Origin: Grimontia indica | GTDB lineage: Bacteria; Pseudomonadota; Gammaproteobacteria; Enterobacterales; Vibrionaceae | Assembly: GCF_000333895.2 (NCBI RefSeq) | Contig: NZ_ANFM02000022.1 | Coordinates: forward strand, 106,047-170,046 | Direction: 5' to 3' | Length of the DNA stretch: 64,000 bases | Shown here: positions 1 to 9,435 of the stretch, piece by piece | Position numbering within the stretch: position 1 is the first letter of the stretch | Layout: every line of letters begins with the position of its first letter | Program-made: the position numbers and the translations under genes | The notes under the pieces: generated by a model | Seen by the model: only the letters and a program-made list of their open reading frames with translations | Told to the model about the DNA's origin: nothing | Database searches by the model: none

Positions 1-857
1 CCGGCCTGCACCGCGACATAGTCCTGGAAGCTCAGCGCGTCCAATAGCCAGGTACCAATGCCCGGCCAGTTGAAGACGGACTCAGTAATGATGGCAAAGG
101 TCATCATGGTAGAAATCTGGATGCCGAACTTAGGAATGATGGGTGGCAAAGCGTTTTTCAGTACATGGCGCATCACGATTTCTGATTTAGACAACCCTTT
201 GGTCGCCGCGGCTTTGATGTAGTTTTGACTCATGACTTCTGCGACCGAATCGCGCAACAACTTGATGATTTCAGTCGTCGGCGCTACCGCCAGCACCAGT
301 GTAGGCATGATCAGGTGGCGGATAATATCTTCCAGTGCCTGACTGCGTTGAGGGTGGTTAGACAACAGCACGTCAACGAAGGCAAAACCTGTTACGGTCG
401 GGATCTCAAACAGCAGGTTGTAACGGCCAGAAACAGGCAACCAACCCAGGTACAGAGAAAACACCATGATCATTAGGATAGCCATCCAGAAGATTGGCAT
501 CGAGAATGTCACCAGCGTGAGCGATGAAATCACCATATCTGCTGAAGAACCGCGACGAATCCCAGCCAAGGTGCCAAATGGAATACCGAGAACCAACGCG
601 AGGATGAAAGCAAAAAAGCACAGTTCTAAAGTGGCAGGAAATACCCGTGATAAAGATTCCGTAACGGGTTGACCATTGGCTGCGATACCAAGATTGCCTT
701 GCATGAGTTCACGTAGGTAGTGCACCCAACCCGACCAGAATTCGTATTGATTAAACACCGAAAGCGGGTCGAGCTTCACGATGTTGTAGCCGATCATTGT
801 CAGAATCAGCAGGGTAATAATGAAAAGATTGAGCCGGCGAATAGCATAGATCAACAT
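1..857 (-). CDS. sapB: SapB-type peptide ABC transporter permease (3' end outside window)
   Basis: Read on the minus strand from an ATG at 857, this frame stays open to the left edge, so the C-terminus is missing. It starts MLIYAIRRLNLFIITLLIL and has several hydrophobic segments separated by the cytoplasmic loop typical of DppB/OppB-type permeases, with residues such as EVMSQNYIKAAATKGLS close to the EAA-loop consensus. It begins 3 bases after the sapA stop, so the two are one transcription unit. In enterobacteria Sap is a peptide/antimicrobial-peptide and possibly putrescine transporter; the substrate here is not shown by the sequence. The assignment rests on permease features plus the adjacent sapA and the sap-psp gene order. 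Confidence 0.9.
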   Translation of the reverse strand, partial: MLIYAIRRLNLFIITLLILTMIGYNIVKLDPLSVFNQYEFWSGWVHYLRELMQGNLGIAANGQPVTESLSRVFPATLELCFFAFILALVLGIPFGTLAGIRRGSSADMVISSLTLVTFSMPIFWMAILMIMVFSLYLGWLPVSGRYNLLFEIPTVTGFAFVDVLLSNHPQRSQALEDIIRHLIMPTLVLAVAPTTEIIKLLRDSVAEVMSQNYIKAAATKGLSKSEIVMRHVLKNALPPIIPKFGIQISTMMTFAIITESVFNWPGIGTWLLDALSFQDYVAVQA

Positions 858-860
858 AGA

Positions 861-2480
861 TCAGCGGCTCCTGGATACGTTAGCAAAAGATTTGTCTCCA
901 AACGGGCTTAACGTGATGCCCTGAAGTGACGCATTTCGCGCCTGATAGTGAACACCGTGTGCCAATGGAATCACCGGCATACGGTCATTTAGAATGCGTT
1001 GCGCCTGTATATATAAGTCCCGACGTTCATTGCGCTGTTCAATCTCTATAGCAGTGTCGAGAAAGCGGTCAAAGTAGCGATTACACCAGTTGGAAAGGTT
1101 CCAGCCAGTAAATTTGGCATTACAGGAGAGCAATGGCCTCAGGAAGTTATCCGGGTCGCCGTTATCTGCAATCCATCCGGTTAACACCATGCCCAATTCG
1201 TTAATATCGTCCCTGAGCAATTTCCTGTTGATGTCTTCCAGCGCAATGATATTCACTTTGATACCAATCGGCGAAAGATTCGCTTGAATCAACTCTGCCG
1301 TTTTCCGTGGACTTGGGTTATAGGCTTTCGGTGTTAAAGGAACGATCAGGTCGACTTCAAAGCCATGTCGGTAGCCGGCTTTCGCCATCAGGCTGAGGGC
1401 AAGTTGCGGGTCGTAAACCGCATTAGACTTTTCGTTATAAGCCCAAGACATCGGTGGCAACATGCCGTTAGCGGGTGTGCCTGTACCGTAGTAAACCGAT
1501 TGGATCAGTGTGTCGCGGTTAATGGCCAGACTAATGGCTTGCCTAACTTCCAACTCAGAGAGAGCGGGGTGACGGGTGTTGAGTGCGAGAAACGCCACAT
1601 TCATGCCTGTCTGCGAGGCCAGTACAAAATCGGGATTGTTTTCAATAACGGAAAGTTGGCTGGCAATGGGCGATGAAAGCACATCACATTCGCGGGTGAT
1701 GAGTTTACTTAGAGAGCCCGTACCGCGGTTACTAATGTCGTAGGCGATTTGCTCCATAGGTGCTGCGCCATTCCAGTAACCCCAGTGCCTTTTTAGTCGA
1801 ATGAAGCGATGAGGTTCATACTCATCCAGATAGAACGCGCCAGAACCCACAGGGTGTGAGTCAATTTCCCCCGGTGTGCCTTTTGTTAAAAGGTGCTCTG
1901 CATATTCTGCTGAGTGAATGACCGCATAGGTGGTCGAAAGTGTCGACAGGAATGACACATCGGGTCGAGATAGGACAAATTTCACCGTGTAATCATCGAG
2001 GGCGATAACATCGTCAACCAATCCTGCGAAATCCATACTTTCAAACCACGGATAGTCGCCACCTGAGACATTGTGAAAGGGATGCTCAGGGTCGATCAAC
2101 CGCTTAAAGCTGAAAACGACATCCTCTGCATTTACGCCACGATGTGGAATAAACCAGTCCGTAACCTGAAAGCTGGCGCTCTGGCGAAGATTGAAGATAT
2201 ATTCTTTGCCATCTGGGCTTACTTCCCAGCTCTGAGCCAGCATGGGCACAGGTTTATAGGTTTGTGAATCAAGCTGAAGAAGCCGATCGTAGATTTGACT
2301 GGAGAGCGCATCAGCAGTGAGGCCGCCATCGGTCAGCTGTGGGTTAAAGGTGTTCGGTTGACCCGGGCCGCAATAGATGAAACCACGGTTACGCGCAGCG
2401 TTATCGGAGAACGGGTCTTCACATCCTGCTAAAAAGAGGATGGTTACGCTTGCCAGCAGCAAGCGGCCTAGAGCGCTCAT
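861..2480 (-). CDS. sapA: SapA-type periplasmic peptide-binding lipoprotein
   Basis: A 539-residue extracytoplasmic solute-binding protein of the SBP_bac_5 family. The N-terminus is a lipoprotein signal peptide with lipobox LAGC at about residues 16-19, so the mature protein is probably lipid-anchored; classical enterobacterial SapA is soluble periplasmic. The body shows family signatures such as AQSWEVSPDGKEYIFNLR and the INRDTLIQ segment. Length fits the family. It is the first gene of a minus-strand sap operon (sapB follows at 3 bases) and lies just downstream of pspF in the same direction, an order seen in Vibrio and enterobacteria. It delivers peptides to the SapBCDF ABC importer. Confidence 0.93.
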   Translation of the reverse strand: MSALGRLLLASVTILFLAGCEDPFSDNAARNRGFIYCGPGQPNTFNPQLTDGGLTADALSSQIYDRLLQLDSQTYKPVPMLAQSWEVSPDGKEYIFNLRQSASFQVTDWFIPHRGVNAEDVVFSFKRLIDPEHPFHNVSGGDYPWFESMDFAGLVDDVIALDDYTVKFVLSRPDVSFLSTLSTTYAVIHSAEYAEHLLTKGTPGEIDSHPVGSGAFYLDEYEPHRFIRLKRHWGYWNGAAPMEQIAYDISNRGTGSLSKLITRECDVLSSPIASQLSVIENNPDFVLASQTGMNVAFLALNTRHPALSELEVRQAISLAINRDTLIQSVYYGTGTPANGMLPPMSWAYNEKSNAVYDPQLALSLMAKAGYRHGFEVDLIVPLTPKAYNPSPRKTAELIQANLSPIGIKVNIIALEDINRKLLRDDINELGMVLTGWIADNGDPDNFLRPLLSCNAKFTGWNLSNWCNRYFDRFLDTAIEIEQRNERRDLYIQAQRILNDRMPVIPLAHGVHYQARNASLQGITLSPFGDKSFANVSRSR

Positions 2481-2591
2481 AAGCCAATGATTAGGTGATA
2501 AAGTTAAGTGTTTTAATTTACCACTGAAGCAACGGAGTCACCAAGTGGCGGCGTAAATATCTGGGTAATTTCAGAACAATTGGCGAAAAAC

Positions 2592-3617
2592 TTATGCCGA
2601 ATCGGTGTTTTCCTCACCAACCAGATTGTATTTTCGCAGCAACCCTCTTATTTGATGGTAGCTTAAGCCAAGCAGCTCTGCGGCGCGTCGTTGATTAAAA
2701 CGTGCCTGTTCCATCGCCTTTTCAACAATTTCCTTCTCCTGATCCTGCTGCCATTGGCGTAAATCGAGTGGGAAGGTGATTTCTGATTTCGACTCCGCTT
2801 TCTCACCAGGCTTTTCGTTTCTCCAGGGCGCTTTGAATGGGTCGAGTTGAATGTCTTCGGAATCAATCTCGCTGCCTTCGTCTGCGTGACGGTATATGGC
2901 CCGTTCTACCACGTTTTTCAGCTCACGTACGTTACCTGGCCAGCGATAAGTGTTGAGTAGTTTCACGGCTTCCGTAGAAAAGCCGGAAAAGTAGCTGTAA
3001 CCGAGTTCACGACACATCTTCAGCGCGTAATACTCGGCGAGAAGCAGGATGTCTCCCTGACGTTCTCGCAATGGCGGAAGGTGGATAACATCAAAGGCAA
3101 GCCTGTCGAGGAGATCAGCGCGGAACTCCCCGTCATCGGCCATCTGGGGCAAGTTCTCGTTAGTCGCGCACACCAGCCTGACATCCGCGCTCAGCACATC
3201 GCTGCCACCCACGCGTTCATATTCACCGTATTCGATGACGCGAAGCAGTTTTTCCTGCACGCCAAGTGGCGATGTCGCCAGCTCGTCCAGAAACAAAGTC
3301 CCACCTTCAGCCCGTTCAAAGCGGCCTTTGTGTTTTCCTTTCGCGCCACTGAAAGAGCCGGCTTCATGGCCAAACAGCTCAGAATCAATCAGGCCTTCAC
3401 TCAGTGCTGCGCAGTTCAGGCTGACCAGCGGGCCGTCCCAACGGCGTGATAAATAATGCAGGCGCTTGGCGATGAGTTCTTTACCCGTACCTCGCTCCCC
3501 CAGAATAAGAACTGGGCGGTCGAGCGGAGCAAGACGGGAGACATGATCGAGGACGGAAAGGAAGTGATCGGATTCGCCAATCAGGTTGTCAGGTTTTTGC
3601 ATGGTGAAATTTGCCAA
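2592..3617 (-). CDS. pspF: PspF, sigma-54 enhancer-binding activator of the phage-shock operon
   Basis: A 341-residue AAA+ bacterial enhancer-binding protein with no N-terminal receiver domain, as in other PspF proteins. Visible parts: Walker A GERGTGKE (about residues 40-47), ESELFGHE-like segment, Walker B GGTLFLDE, the WPGNVRELKN motif, and a C-terminal Fis-type helix-turn-helix (RRAAELLGLSYHQIRGLLRK). The sigma-54-contacting L1 loop reads GSFSGA where the consensus is GAFTGA. It is transcribed divergently from pspA and shares the 3618-3788 intergenic region. In known systems PspF is held inactive by PspA and released by membrane stress, then drives pspA from a sigma-54 promoter. Confidence 0.96.
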   Translation of the reverse strand: MANFTMQKPDNLIGESDHFLSVLDHVSRLAPLDRPVLILGERGTGKELIAKRLHYLSRRWDGPLVSLNCAALSEGLIDSELFGHEAGSFSGAKGKHKGRFERAEGGTLFLDELATSPLGVQEKLLRVIEYGEYERVGGSDVLSADVRLVCATNENLPQMADDGEFRADLLDRLAFDVIHLPPLRERQGDILLLAEYYALKMCRELGYSYFSGFSTEAVKLLNTYRWPGNVRELKNVVERAIYRHADEGSEIDSEDIQLDPFKAPWRNEKPGEKAESKSEITFPLDLRQWQQDQEKEIVEKAMEQARFNQRRAAELLGLSYHQIRGLLRKYNLVGEENTDSA

Positions 3618-3700
3618 CTGTTAGTTTATTTCATCATACCCTTATGAATAAAAAATGCACGCAATGTGTTAACTTGTTGTAATTTATAGGATATAAAAGT

Positions 3701-3716
3701 TGGCACGGGGATTGAT
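3701..3716 (+). promoter_or_regulatory. sigma-54 (-24/-12) promoter of pspA
   Basis: TGGCAC at 3701-3706, five bases, then TTGAT at 3712-3716 matches the sigma-54 pattern TGGCAC-N5-TTGCW with one deviation (A for C in the -12 element). It lies about 70 bases upstream of pspA, in the divergent pspF-pspA region where PspF should bind upstream sites. Expected start of transcription is around 3727. Confidence 0.85.
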
Positions 3717-3788
3717 ATATATCTGGCAAATGAGGTTTTTCCTCACCTGTAAGCGCACAGAGCGCATTCGGCAAAAAGGAGCATCACA

Positions 3789-4454
3789 ATGGGTATTTTC
3801 TCTCGCTTTGCAGATATTGTTAACGCTAACGTCAATTCACTGCTGGATAAAGCAGAAGATCCACAAAAAATGGTTCGCCTGATCATTCAGGAAATGGAAG
3901 ACACACTGGTTGAAGTTCGCACTTCCTCAGCACGTGCGCTGGCAGACAAAAAAGAACTGGCGCGTAAAATCGAAGGCATTGAACGTCAACTGACAGATTG
4001 GCAGGAAAAAGCGACACTGGCCCTTCAGAAGTCTCGTGAAGACCTGGCTCGCGCGGCACTGATTGAAAAGCAAAAAGTGCACGATGTCCTGCTGACCCTC
4101 AAAGAAGAGTACAATCTGGTCGAAGAAACTATCGGTAAACTGGGTAACGAAATTGCAGAGCTTGAAACCAAGCTGGCAGAAACCCGCGCCCGTCAGCAAG
4201 CACTGGTAATTCGCCGTGAAGCGGCAGGCAAACGCCGTGATGTTCGTCGCCAACTGGACACTGGTCGCACTGATGAAGCGCTGGCAAAGTTCGAGCAATA
4301 TGAGCGCCGCATCGATGAGCTGGAAGCAGAAGCAGACAGCTACAGCATCGGCAAAGGCAAACGTCTTGAAGACGAATTTGCAGACCTGCAAGCGCAAGAC
4401 GAAATCGAAAAAGAACTTGAGCGCATGAAAGCGGAACTTAAGGATAAAGAATAA
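3789..4454 (+). CDS. pspA: PspA, phage-shock protein / membrane-stress effector
   Basis: 221 residues, the usual PspA length. It begins [25 protein letters not shown], the conserved amphipathic N-terminal helix region that binds stressed membranes, followed by an almost continuous helical, charge-rich coiled coil ([20 protein letters not shown] and similar) to the end. This is the PspA/IM30/Vipp1 (ESCRT-III-like) family. It inhibits PspF in the absence of stress and stabilises the inner membrane under proton-motive-force loss. A GGAG ribosome site sits about 7 bases before the ATG. It is first in pspABC behind a sigma-54 promoter. Confidence 0.97.
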   Translation: MGIFSRFADIVNANVNSLLDKAEDPQKMVRLIIQEMEDTLVEVRTSSARALADKKELARKIEGIERQLTDWQEKATLALQKSREDLARAALIEKQKVHDVLLTLKEEYNLVEETIGKLGNEIAELETKLAETRARQQALVIRREAAGKRRDVRRQLDTGRTDEALAKFEQYERRIDELEAEADSYSIGKGKRLEDEFADLQAQDEIEKELERMKAELKDKE

Positions 4455-4479
4455 GCCCTCGCAAAGGTAAGGAGTAGGC

Positions 4480-4710
4480 ATGTCAATGGCGTTTCTTTCA
4501 ATTCCACTGGTGGTGTTTTTTGTATTCGTTGCACCACTGTGGTTGTGGCTCCACTACCGAAGTAAACGACAAGTTGGTCAGGGTTTGAGTGGTGATGAGT
4601 TTGAGCAATTGCAAGCCCTGGCAAACCGCGCGGAAGCTTTACAGGACCGCATTCATTCTCTGGAGCGCATTCTTGATGAGGAAGCGCCAAATTGGAGACA
4701 TAGACAATGA
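4480..4710 (+). CDS. pspB: PspB, inner-membrane phage-shock sensor protein
   Basis: 76 residues: one N-terminal membrane helix (FLSIPLVVFFVFVAPLWLWL), a basic stretch (HYRSKRQ), then a heptad-like helix. This is the standard PspB layout. PspB and PspC together sense membrane stress and relieve PspA inhibition of PspF. The last four bases overlap the pspC start (ATGA), indicating translational coupling. Confidence 0.95.
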   Translation: MSMAFLSIPLVVFFVFVAPLWLWLHYRSKRQVGQGLSGDEFEQLQALANRAEALQDRIHSLERILDEEAPNWRHRQ

Positions 4711-5093
4711 GCAAAACGTTGTATCGTGATCCTGTAAACGGGAAGATCGGTGGCGTTTGTGCAGGTGTCGCCGATTACTTCGGGATGGAAATCTGGTTAG
4801 TGAGGATCCTGACTGTGACGGCATTTCTGATGGGACTGGGCTTTTTCGTTATCGTGGCATACATTGCTGCCATGCTCATCCTTGAAAAAATGCCGCCGGA
4901 AGAGGCAAAACGGACTTTCCATTACAAAGAACATCATGTGAAACAAAAACCTTGGCAACAAGGTAAATCAGCAAGCCAATTGCTGGCTGATATTGATAAT
5001 GAAATGGGAGAGATGGAGCGGGACGTTGGCAAAATGGAAGCGTACGTGACATCAAAAGAGTATGAACTAAATCGACAGTTCAAAAAGCTCTAA
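4707..5093 (+). CDS. pspC: PspC, phage-shock membrane protein
   Basis: 128 residues. The N-terminal PspC domain reads LYRDPVNGKIGGVCAGVADY, followed by a membrane segment (ILTVTAFLMGLGFFVIVAYIAAMLIL) and a C-terminal charged helix. It overlaps pspB by four bases. With PspB it binds PspA at the inner membrane and activates the psp response. No pspD or pspE follows; the operon is closed by a hairpin at 5123-5145. Confidence 0.95.
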   Translation: MSKTLYRDPVNGKIGGVCAGVADYFGMEIWLVRILTVTAFLMGLGFFVIVAYIAAMLILEKMPPEEAKRTFHYKEHHVKQKPWQQGKSASQLLADIDNEMGEMERDVGKMEAYVTSKEYELNRQFKKL

Positions 5094-5122
5094 ACAAAGC
5101 AACAATAGTTATTGTGTCCTCA

Positions 5123-5148
5123 TCCCCCGCTTTTATCGCGGGGGATTT
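5123..5148 (+). terminator. Hairpin terminator after pspABC
   Basis: TCCCCCGC (5123-5130) pairs with GCGGGGGA (5138-5145) around a 7-base loop. Only a short T tract follows, so read-through into ycjX is likely, which fits co-regulation of psp and ycjXF in other species. Confidence 0.7.
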
Positions 5149-5172
5149 ACCTTTTGAGGGGTGCTGCTATTT

Positions 5173-6567
5173 ATGAATTCAGTGAAACGTCAGGTGAATA
5201 AATGGGTGAGTCGTAGTCTGGACAGGCACGTTCGTCTTGCCGTGACTGGACTTTCCCGTGCAGGTAAAACCGCGTTTATCACCTCACTCATCAATCAACT
5301 GCTGCACAGCGCGACCAATCCGCGCATGCCTTTGTTTGCGCCCGTCCGCGAAGGACGTGTTCTCGGTGCGCGACGTGTACAGCAGAGTCAGCTGCATATT
5401 CCTGCCTTTGACTACGATCTTGGCATTCAATCATTGCGCGCGCATCCGCCAACATGGCCTTCTCCAACGCGCGATGTCAGCGAGATCAGACTGGAAATCC
5501 GTTATCGACCTGAAAAAGGGGCGATGAAGTTATTGCAAGATACCGCAACGCTGTATCTCGACATCGTTGATTATCCCGGAGAATGGCTGCTTGATTTGCC
5601 ACTGCTCTCCATGAGTTTTGATGAATGGTCGCGTAAACAAAGTGGCATCTTGACTGGCAAGCGCAAAGAGCTGGCAGAGGCTTGGCTGGAAGCGCTCGAC
5701 AGCTTCGACCCATTGGCAGACGCGGATGAAAAACTGATCGGCGAGATAGCGGCGAAATTTACCGCTTACCTTCATGCCTGTAAGGAAGAAGGGGGGCTGC
5801 ATTGGGTGCAACCGGGCCGATTTGTGTTACCGGGTGAATATGCAGGCGCGCCCGTGCTTCAGTTTTTCCCATTGGTTGGCAATAAGTATGGTGAAAACCA
5901 ACTGGCGAATGCGCCTAAAGGCAGCAACTACGCCATGCTGAAACAGAGATACGATTACTACTGCCAGCATATTGTGAAAGGCTTCTATCAAGAGCATTTC
6001 TCTAAAGTCGATCGACAGATCGTGCTGGTGGATACCTTGCAACCACTCAATGCAGGCCCAGCGTCGTTTAACGATATGCGAATGGCGTTGGAGCAGCTAA
6101 TGCAAAGCTTCCGCTACGGAAAAAGCGGTTTGCTGCGCCGACTCTTTGCACCGCGCATCGACAAGATACTGTTTGCGGCGACCAAAGCTGACCATGTGAC
6201 GCCAGACCAGCACCCGAATCTGGTTTCTCTGCTCCAGCAGCTGATCCACGAAGCTTGGCAAACAGCGGCATTTGAAGGCATTGATATGGAGTGTGTCAGC
6301 TTGGCGTCGATTCAGGCGACAGAGCCCGGCATGGTAAACCATCAGGGTGACACCATGTCTGCACTGCGCGGCACGTTGGAAAATGGCGAGCCGATGTTGA
6401 TGTACCCGGGCGATGTGCCGTCGAGGTTACCGGGCGAGGCTTTCTGGCAGGATAACCAATTCGAGTTCCGTCAGTTCCGTCCGCAGCAAACCGATGTGGA
6501 TGAGCCATTACCACACATTCGCGTGGACAAGGCGCTGCAATATTTGCTGGGCGACAAACTGAGGTAG
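5173..6567 (+). CDS. ycjX: YcjX, DUF463 P-loop NTPase
   Basis: A 464-residue YcjX family (DUF463) protein with Walker A GLSRAGKTA near the N-terminus. The family is a stress-linked predicted GTPase/ATPase that travels with psp and ycjF. The same frame is open from a GTG at 5161, but the GAGGGG at 5156-5161 overlaps that codon and lies 11 bases before ATG 5173, so ATG 5173 (MNSVKRQVNK) is preferred. It is followed at 8 bases by ycjF. The biochemical role is not established. Confidence 0.92.
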   Translation: MNSVKRQVNKWVSRSLDRHVRLAVTGLSRAGKTAFITSLINQLLHSATNPRMPLFAPVREGRVLGARRVQQSQLHIPAFDYDLGIQSLRAHPPTWPSPTRDVSEIRLEIRYRPEKGAMKLLQDTATLYLDIVDYPGEWLLDLPLLSMSFDEWSRKQSGILTGKRKELAEAWLEALDSFDPLADADEKLIGEIAAKFTAYLHACKEEGGLHWVQPGRFVLPGEYAGAPVLQFFPLVGNKYGENQLANAPKGSNYAMLKQRYDYYCQHIVKGFYQEHFSKVDRQIVLVDTLQPLNAGPASFNDMRMALEQLMQSFRYGKSGLLRRLFAPRIDKILFAATKADHVTPDQHPNLVSLLQQLIHEAWQTAAFEGIDMECVSLASIQATEPGMVNHQGDTMSALRGTLENGEPMLMYPGDVPSRLPGEAFWQDNQFEFRQFRPQQTDVDEPLPHIRVDKALQYLLGDKLR

Positions 6568-6575
6568 GAGGCGAG

Positions 6576-7589
6576 ATGAACGATTATAAAAAAGCTGTCG
6601 TGTTTGATGAGCCTGAAAAACAACAGGATGAATCGCCTGAGCTGACGTTTCAGCGTCAATTTGAACAGGACAACACTTCGTTTGCTGTCACCAGCATAGA
6701 AGAAGAAAGTGATGCCGAGAAGGCACTGGAAGCGACGTTAACCTCTCCGAGAAAAAAGCGTTGGGGATTGCGAGCGCTCGCCGTTGCAGGCATTGGTTTG
6801 GTTGGCTGGCAAACTGTCGATTCTGTATGGACAGCAGTACAGGTCGGAGATTGGCTGACTGTCGGCTGGAGCGGTTTTGTCGCCGGTATCGCGGCGATGG
6901 GCATAGGCGCATTGGGGCGGGAATTTCTGGCACTCCGTCGCCTGAAAGGCCGACAGGATGAACGCGAGGAAGTCACTGCCATCATGGCGGCTGAAGGCAT
7001 TGGTAAAGCCAAAGGCGTTTGCGAGAAGCTTTCCAAACAGTCAGGGGTTGAACTGACGGCCGGTTATGATAAATGGCAGACGTCGCTGGCGGCGACGCAT
7101 AATGACCGGGAAGTGTTCGAACTCTACGACCAAATGGTAGTGACAGAGCAAGATGCCCGTGCCAAGAAAATGGTGACCAAGTACGCCTCAGAAGCTGCGG
7201 TCATGGTTGCCCTCAGCCCATTGGCTGTGGCTGACATGTTGTTGGTGGCGTGGCGAAACTTCAGGCTGTTGGAGCAAATCTCCAAAGTGTATGGCGTAAA
7301 GCTGGGCTACTGGTCGCGCATTCGATTACTCAAGTTAGTGCTGGCTAACATGGCGTTCGCCGGAGCCAGTGAAGCGATCACGGATATTGGTACGGATCTG
7401 CTGTCCGTCGATATCGCAGGCAAGCTTTCGGCAAGAGCTGCGCAAGGGCTGGGAGTTGGGCTGTTGACGGCAAGACTCGGTTACAAAGCCATGTCTGTGA
7501 TGCGCCCACTGCCTTACATTGGCACCAAAGCACCGAAGCTGTCTGACATGCGTAAGCAGTTACTTACCAAACTGACCCCTGGGAACTAG
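6576..7589 (+). CDS. ycjF: YcjF, TIGR01620/DUF697 inner-membrane protein
   Basis: 337 residues. An acidic N-terminal cytoplasmic region (about 1-60) is followed by two adjacent hydrophobic helices (LAVAGIGLVGWQ and WSGFVAGIAAMGIGALG, about 65-112), then a DUF697-type C-terminal half with further apolar helices (EAAVMVALSPLAVADMLLV). The ribosome site TAGGAGG overlaps the ycjX stop, indicating coupling. Conserved partner of YcjX and member of the psp neighbourhood; precise function unknown. Confidence 0.92.
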   Translation: MNDYKKAVVFDEPEKQQDESPELTFQRQFEQDNTSFAVTSIEEESDAEKALEATLTSPRKKRWGLRALAVAGIGLVGWQTVDSVWTAVQVGDWLTVGWSGFVAGIAAMGIGALGREFLALRRLKGRQDEREEVTAIMAAEGIGKAKGVCEKLSKQSGVELTAGYDKWQTSLAATHNDREVFELYDQMVVTEQDARAKKMVTKYASEAAVMVALSPLAVADMLLVAWRNFRLLEQISKVYGVKLGYWSRIRLLKLVLANMAFAGASEAITDIGTDLLSVDIAGKLSARAAQGLGVGLLTARLGYKAMSVMRPLPYIGTKAPKLSDMRKQLLTKLTPGN

Positions 7590-7617
7590 GGTTTGTAGAT
7601 CTTTGGTGATGATTTTT

Positions 7618-7645
7618 GCAGCGCCAATGGCGCTGTTTTCCTTTT
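7618..7645 (+). terminator. Hairpin terminator after ycjF
   Basis: AGCGCC-AAT-GGCGCT (7620-7634) followed by GTTTTCCTTTT. Short but GC-rich stem with a T-rich tail, 30 bases after ycjF. It separates ycjXF from tyrR. Confidence 0.7.
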
Positions 7646-7862
7646 GCAGGGAGAGGATTAGCTCTCTCACGTTTTCATGGGCACCGCTTGACTCAATCGC
7701 TTGAGAGGCGCACACTCCTTTCACTGTCAACAATTCCTGACACTTTTTTATACAGTTAATTGAGTATGTCACGCTCTCAGGGATTATGGCGACTTTTCAA
7801 ATCAACGTGGCTGACACCGAAAGATAGGATGCCGTCAGCCCCACTGCATACAGGACACTACC

Positions 7863-9401
7863 GTGAGATTACAGGTCTTTTGCGAAGATCGACTTGGATT
7901 AACCCGCGAACTCCTCGACATTCTGGCGCGTCGCAACATTGACTTGCGTGGTATCGAAATCGACCAAGTTGGCATTATCTATCTCAACTGCCCCGAAATA
8001 GAATTCGAAGAGTTCAGGCAACTGATGTCCGAAATCCGTCTTATCAGCGGCGTGACTGATGTACGGAAAATTCAGTTCCTACCCGCTGAGCGTGAACATC
8101 GCGAGCTGCGAGCACTGCTCGAAACACTGAGCGATCCGGTTTTCTCCGTCAATCTTAGCGGCAAAGTTGACATGGCGAACAAGGCCGCATTGCGTCTGAT
8201 GGGCAGTGAAGAATCTGACTTGATTGGCGAAACGGCCAACAGCGTGTTTCCTGATTTCAACTTCACCCATTGGCTAGAGCGCGATAACGCCGGTCAAATT
8301 CACCGTCAGGTTGTGCTTTCAGGCATGGATTACCTGATGGAAGTGATGCCGGTTTATGTCACTGACAGTGAAGATAAAGATGTGCTGGCCAGTGCAGTAA
8401 TTCAGCTTAAACAAGTTTCCATGAACCATCTGCCAACCACCTTATACCGCACGCCGGGTGAGCATGGTTTTGAGCACTTGGTCGGTCAATCCAGCAAGTT
8501 CCGCACTTTGGTGAATCAGGCGAAGAAGTTCGCGACGTTGGATGCACCGCTTCTGATTCAAGGGGAAACCGGGACAGGCAAAGAAATGCTGGCGAAAGCC
8601 TGCCACCAACGCTCTCACCGAGCTGAGCATCCGTTCCTGCTGGTGAATTGTGTATCCATGCCGGACGATGCGGCTGAAACTGAGCTTTTTGGCTGTGCGC
8701 CAATGGAAGGACGAGAAGGCAAGAAAGGCCAGCTCGAGCAGGCTGATGGCGGAACTGTGTTCCTCTATGAAGTGGGTGAAATGAGTCAGCACCTGCAGAT
8801 TAAACTGCTTCGATTTATGCAAGATGGCACCTTCCGCAGGGTGGGCGAAGAGAAAGAGATTAAGGTTGATGTGCGTGTGATTTGTTCGACGCAGAAGAAT
8901 CTGTCTGAACGCGTCGCCGCAGGGCAATTCCGCGAAGATCTATATTATCGACTGAATGTTCTTTCTCTGACAGTGCCACCACTTCGTGAGCGTCCCTCTG
9001 ATGTTCAACCGCTGGCAGAGCTGTTCCTGAATCAGTTTGCTGCTGAGTTGGGGCAAGAAAGACCCATGCTACAACAAGGCGTTTTGGAACTGCTGAACCA
9101 ATACTCATGGCCGGGTAACGTCAGACAGCTTCGGAATGTGTTGTTCCGTGCGATGACGCAAATCGAAGAAGGTTGCCTGACCAAAGATGACATCCAGTTG
9201 CCAGAGACAGAACAAAGCGCGTTCCTAACGGAAGAAACGCTGGAAGGATCGCTGGACGACATCATGAAACGCTATGAGTCGGGGATACTGTCGAACCTTT
9301 ATCGCAGTTATCCTTCGACCCGCAAACTGGCGAAGCGTCTCAGCGTTTCCCATACCGCCGTAGCGAATAAACTCCGCGAGTACGGCATTGGCAAGAAATA
9401 G
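7863..9401 (+). CDS. tyrR: TyrR, aromatic amino-acid regulator
   Basis: 512 residues (E. coli TyrR has 513). Starts at GTG with MRLQVFCEDRLGLTRELLDI, an ACT domain, then a PAS region (about 80-190), an AAA+ core with Walker A GETGTGKE and the WPGNVRQLRN motif, and a C-terminal helix-turn-helix (TRKLAKRLSVSHTAVANKLR). The sigma-54 contact loop is absent: after ELFG the sequence runs CAPMEGREGKKGQLEQADGG, as expected because TyrR works with sigma-70. It represses or activates aromatic amino-acid synthesis and transport genes in response to Tyr, Phe and Trp. Located beside psp/ycjXF as in related genera. Confidence 0.96.
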   Translation: MRLQVFCEDRLGLTRELLDILARRNIDLRGIEIDQVGIIYLNCPEIEFEEFRQLMSEIRLISGVTDVRKIQFLPAEREHRELRALLETLSDPVFSVNLSGKVDMANKAALRLMGSEESDLIGETANSVFPDFNFTHWLERDNAGQIHRQVVLSGMDYLMEVMPVYVTDSEDKDVLASAVIQLKQVSMNHLPTTLYRTPGEHGFEHLVGQSSKFRTLVNQAKKFATLDAPLLIQGETGTGKEMLAKACHQRSHRAEHPFLLVNCVSMPDDAAETELFGCAPMEGREGKKGQLEQADGGTVFLYEVGEMSQHLQIKLLRFMQDGTFRRVGEEKEIKVDVRVICSTQKNLSERVAAGQFREDLYYRLNVLSLTVPPLRERPSDVQPLAELFLNQFAAELGQERPMLQQGVLELLNQYSWPGNVRQLRNVLFRAMTQIEEGCLTKDDIQLPETEQSAFLTEETLEGSLDDIMKRYESGILSNLYRSYPSTRKLAKRLSVSHTAVANKLREYGIGKK

Positions 9402-9435
9402 AAAAAATGGCGACTGTATCAGTCGCCATTTTTTT
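9402..9435. terminator. Bidirectional terminator between tyrR and ogt
   Basis: AAAAAATGGCGACT (9402-9415), 5-base loop, AGTCGCCATTTTTTT (9421-9435). A-run and T-run flank the stem so it can stop both convergent genes. The ogt stop codon (9419-9421) lies in the loop and stem, so the terminator overlaps coding sequence. Confidence 0.9.

Noticed and set aside
3927..4481. Phe/Cys-rich minus-strand frame over pspA
   Set aside because: Antisense shadow of the Lys/Glu-rich coiled coil of PspA.
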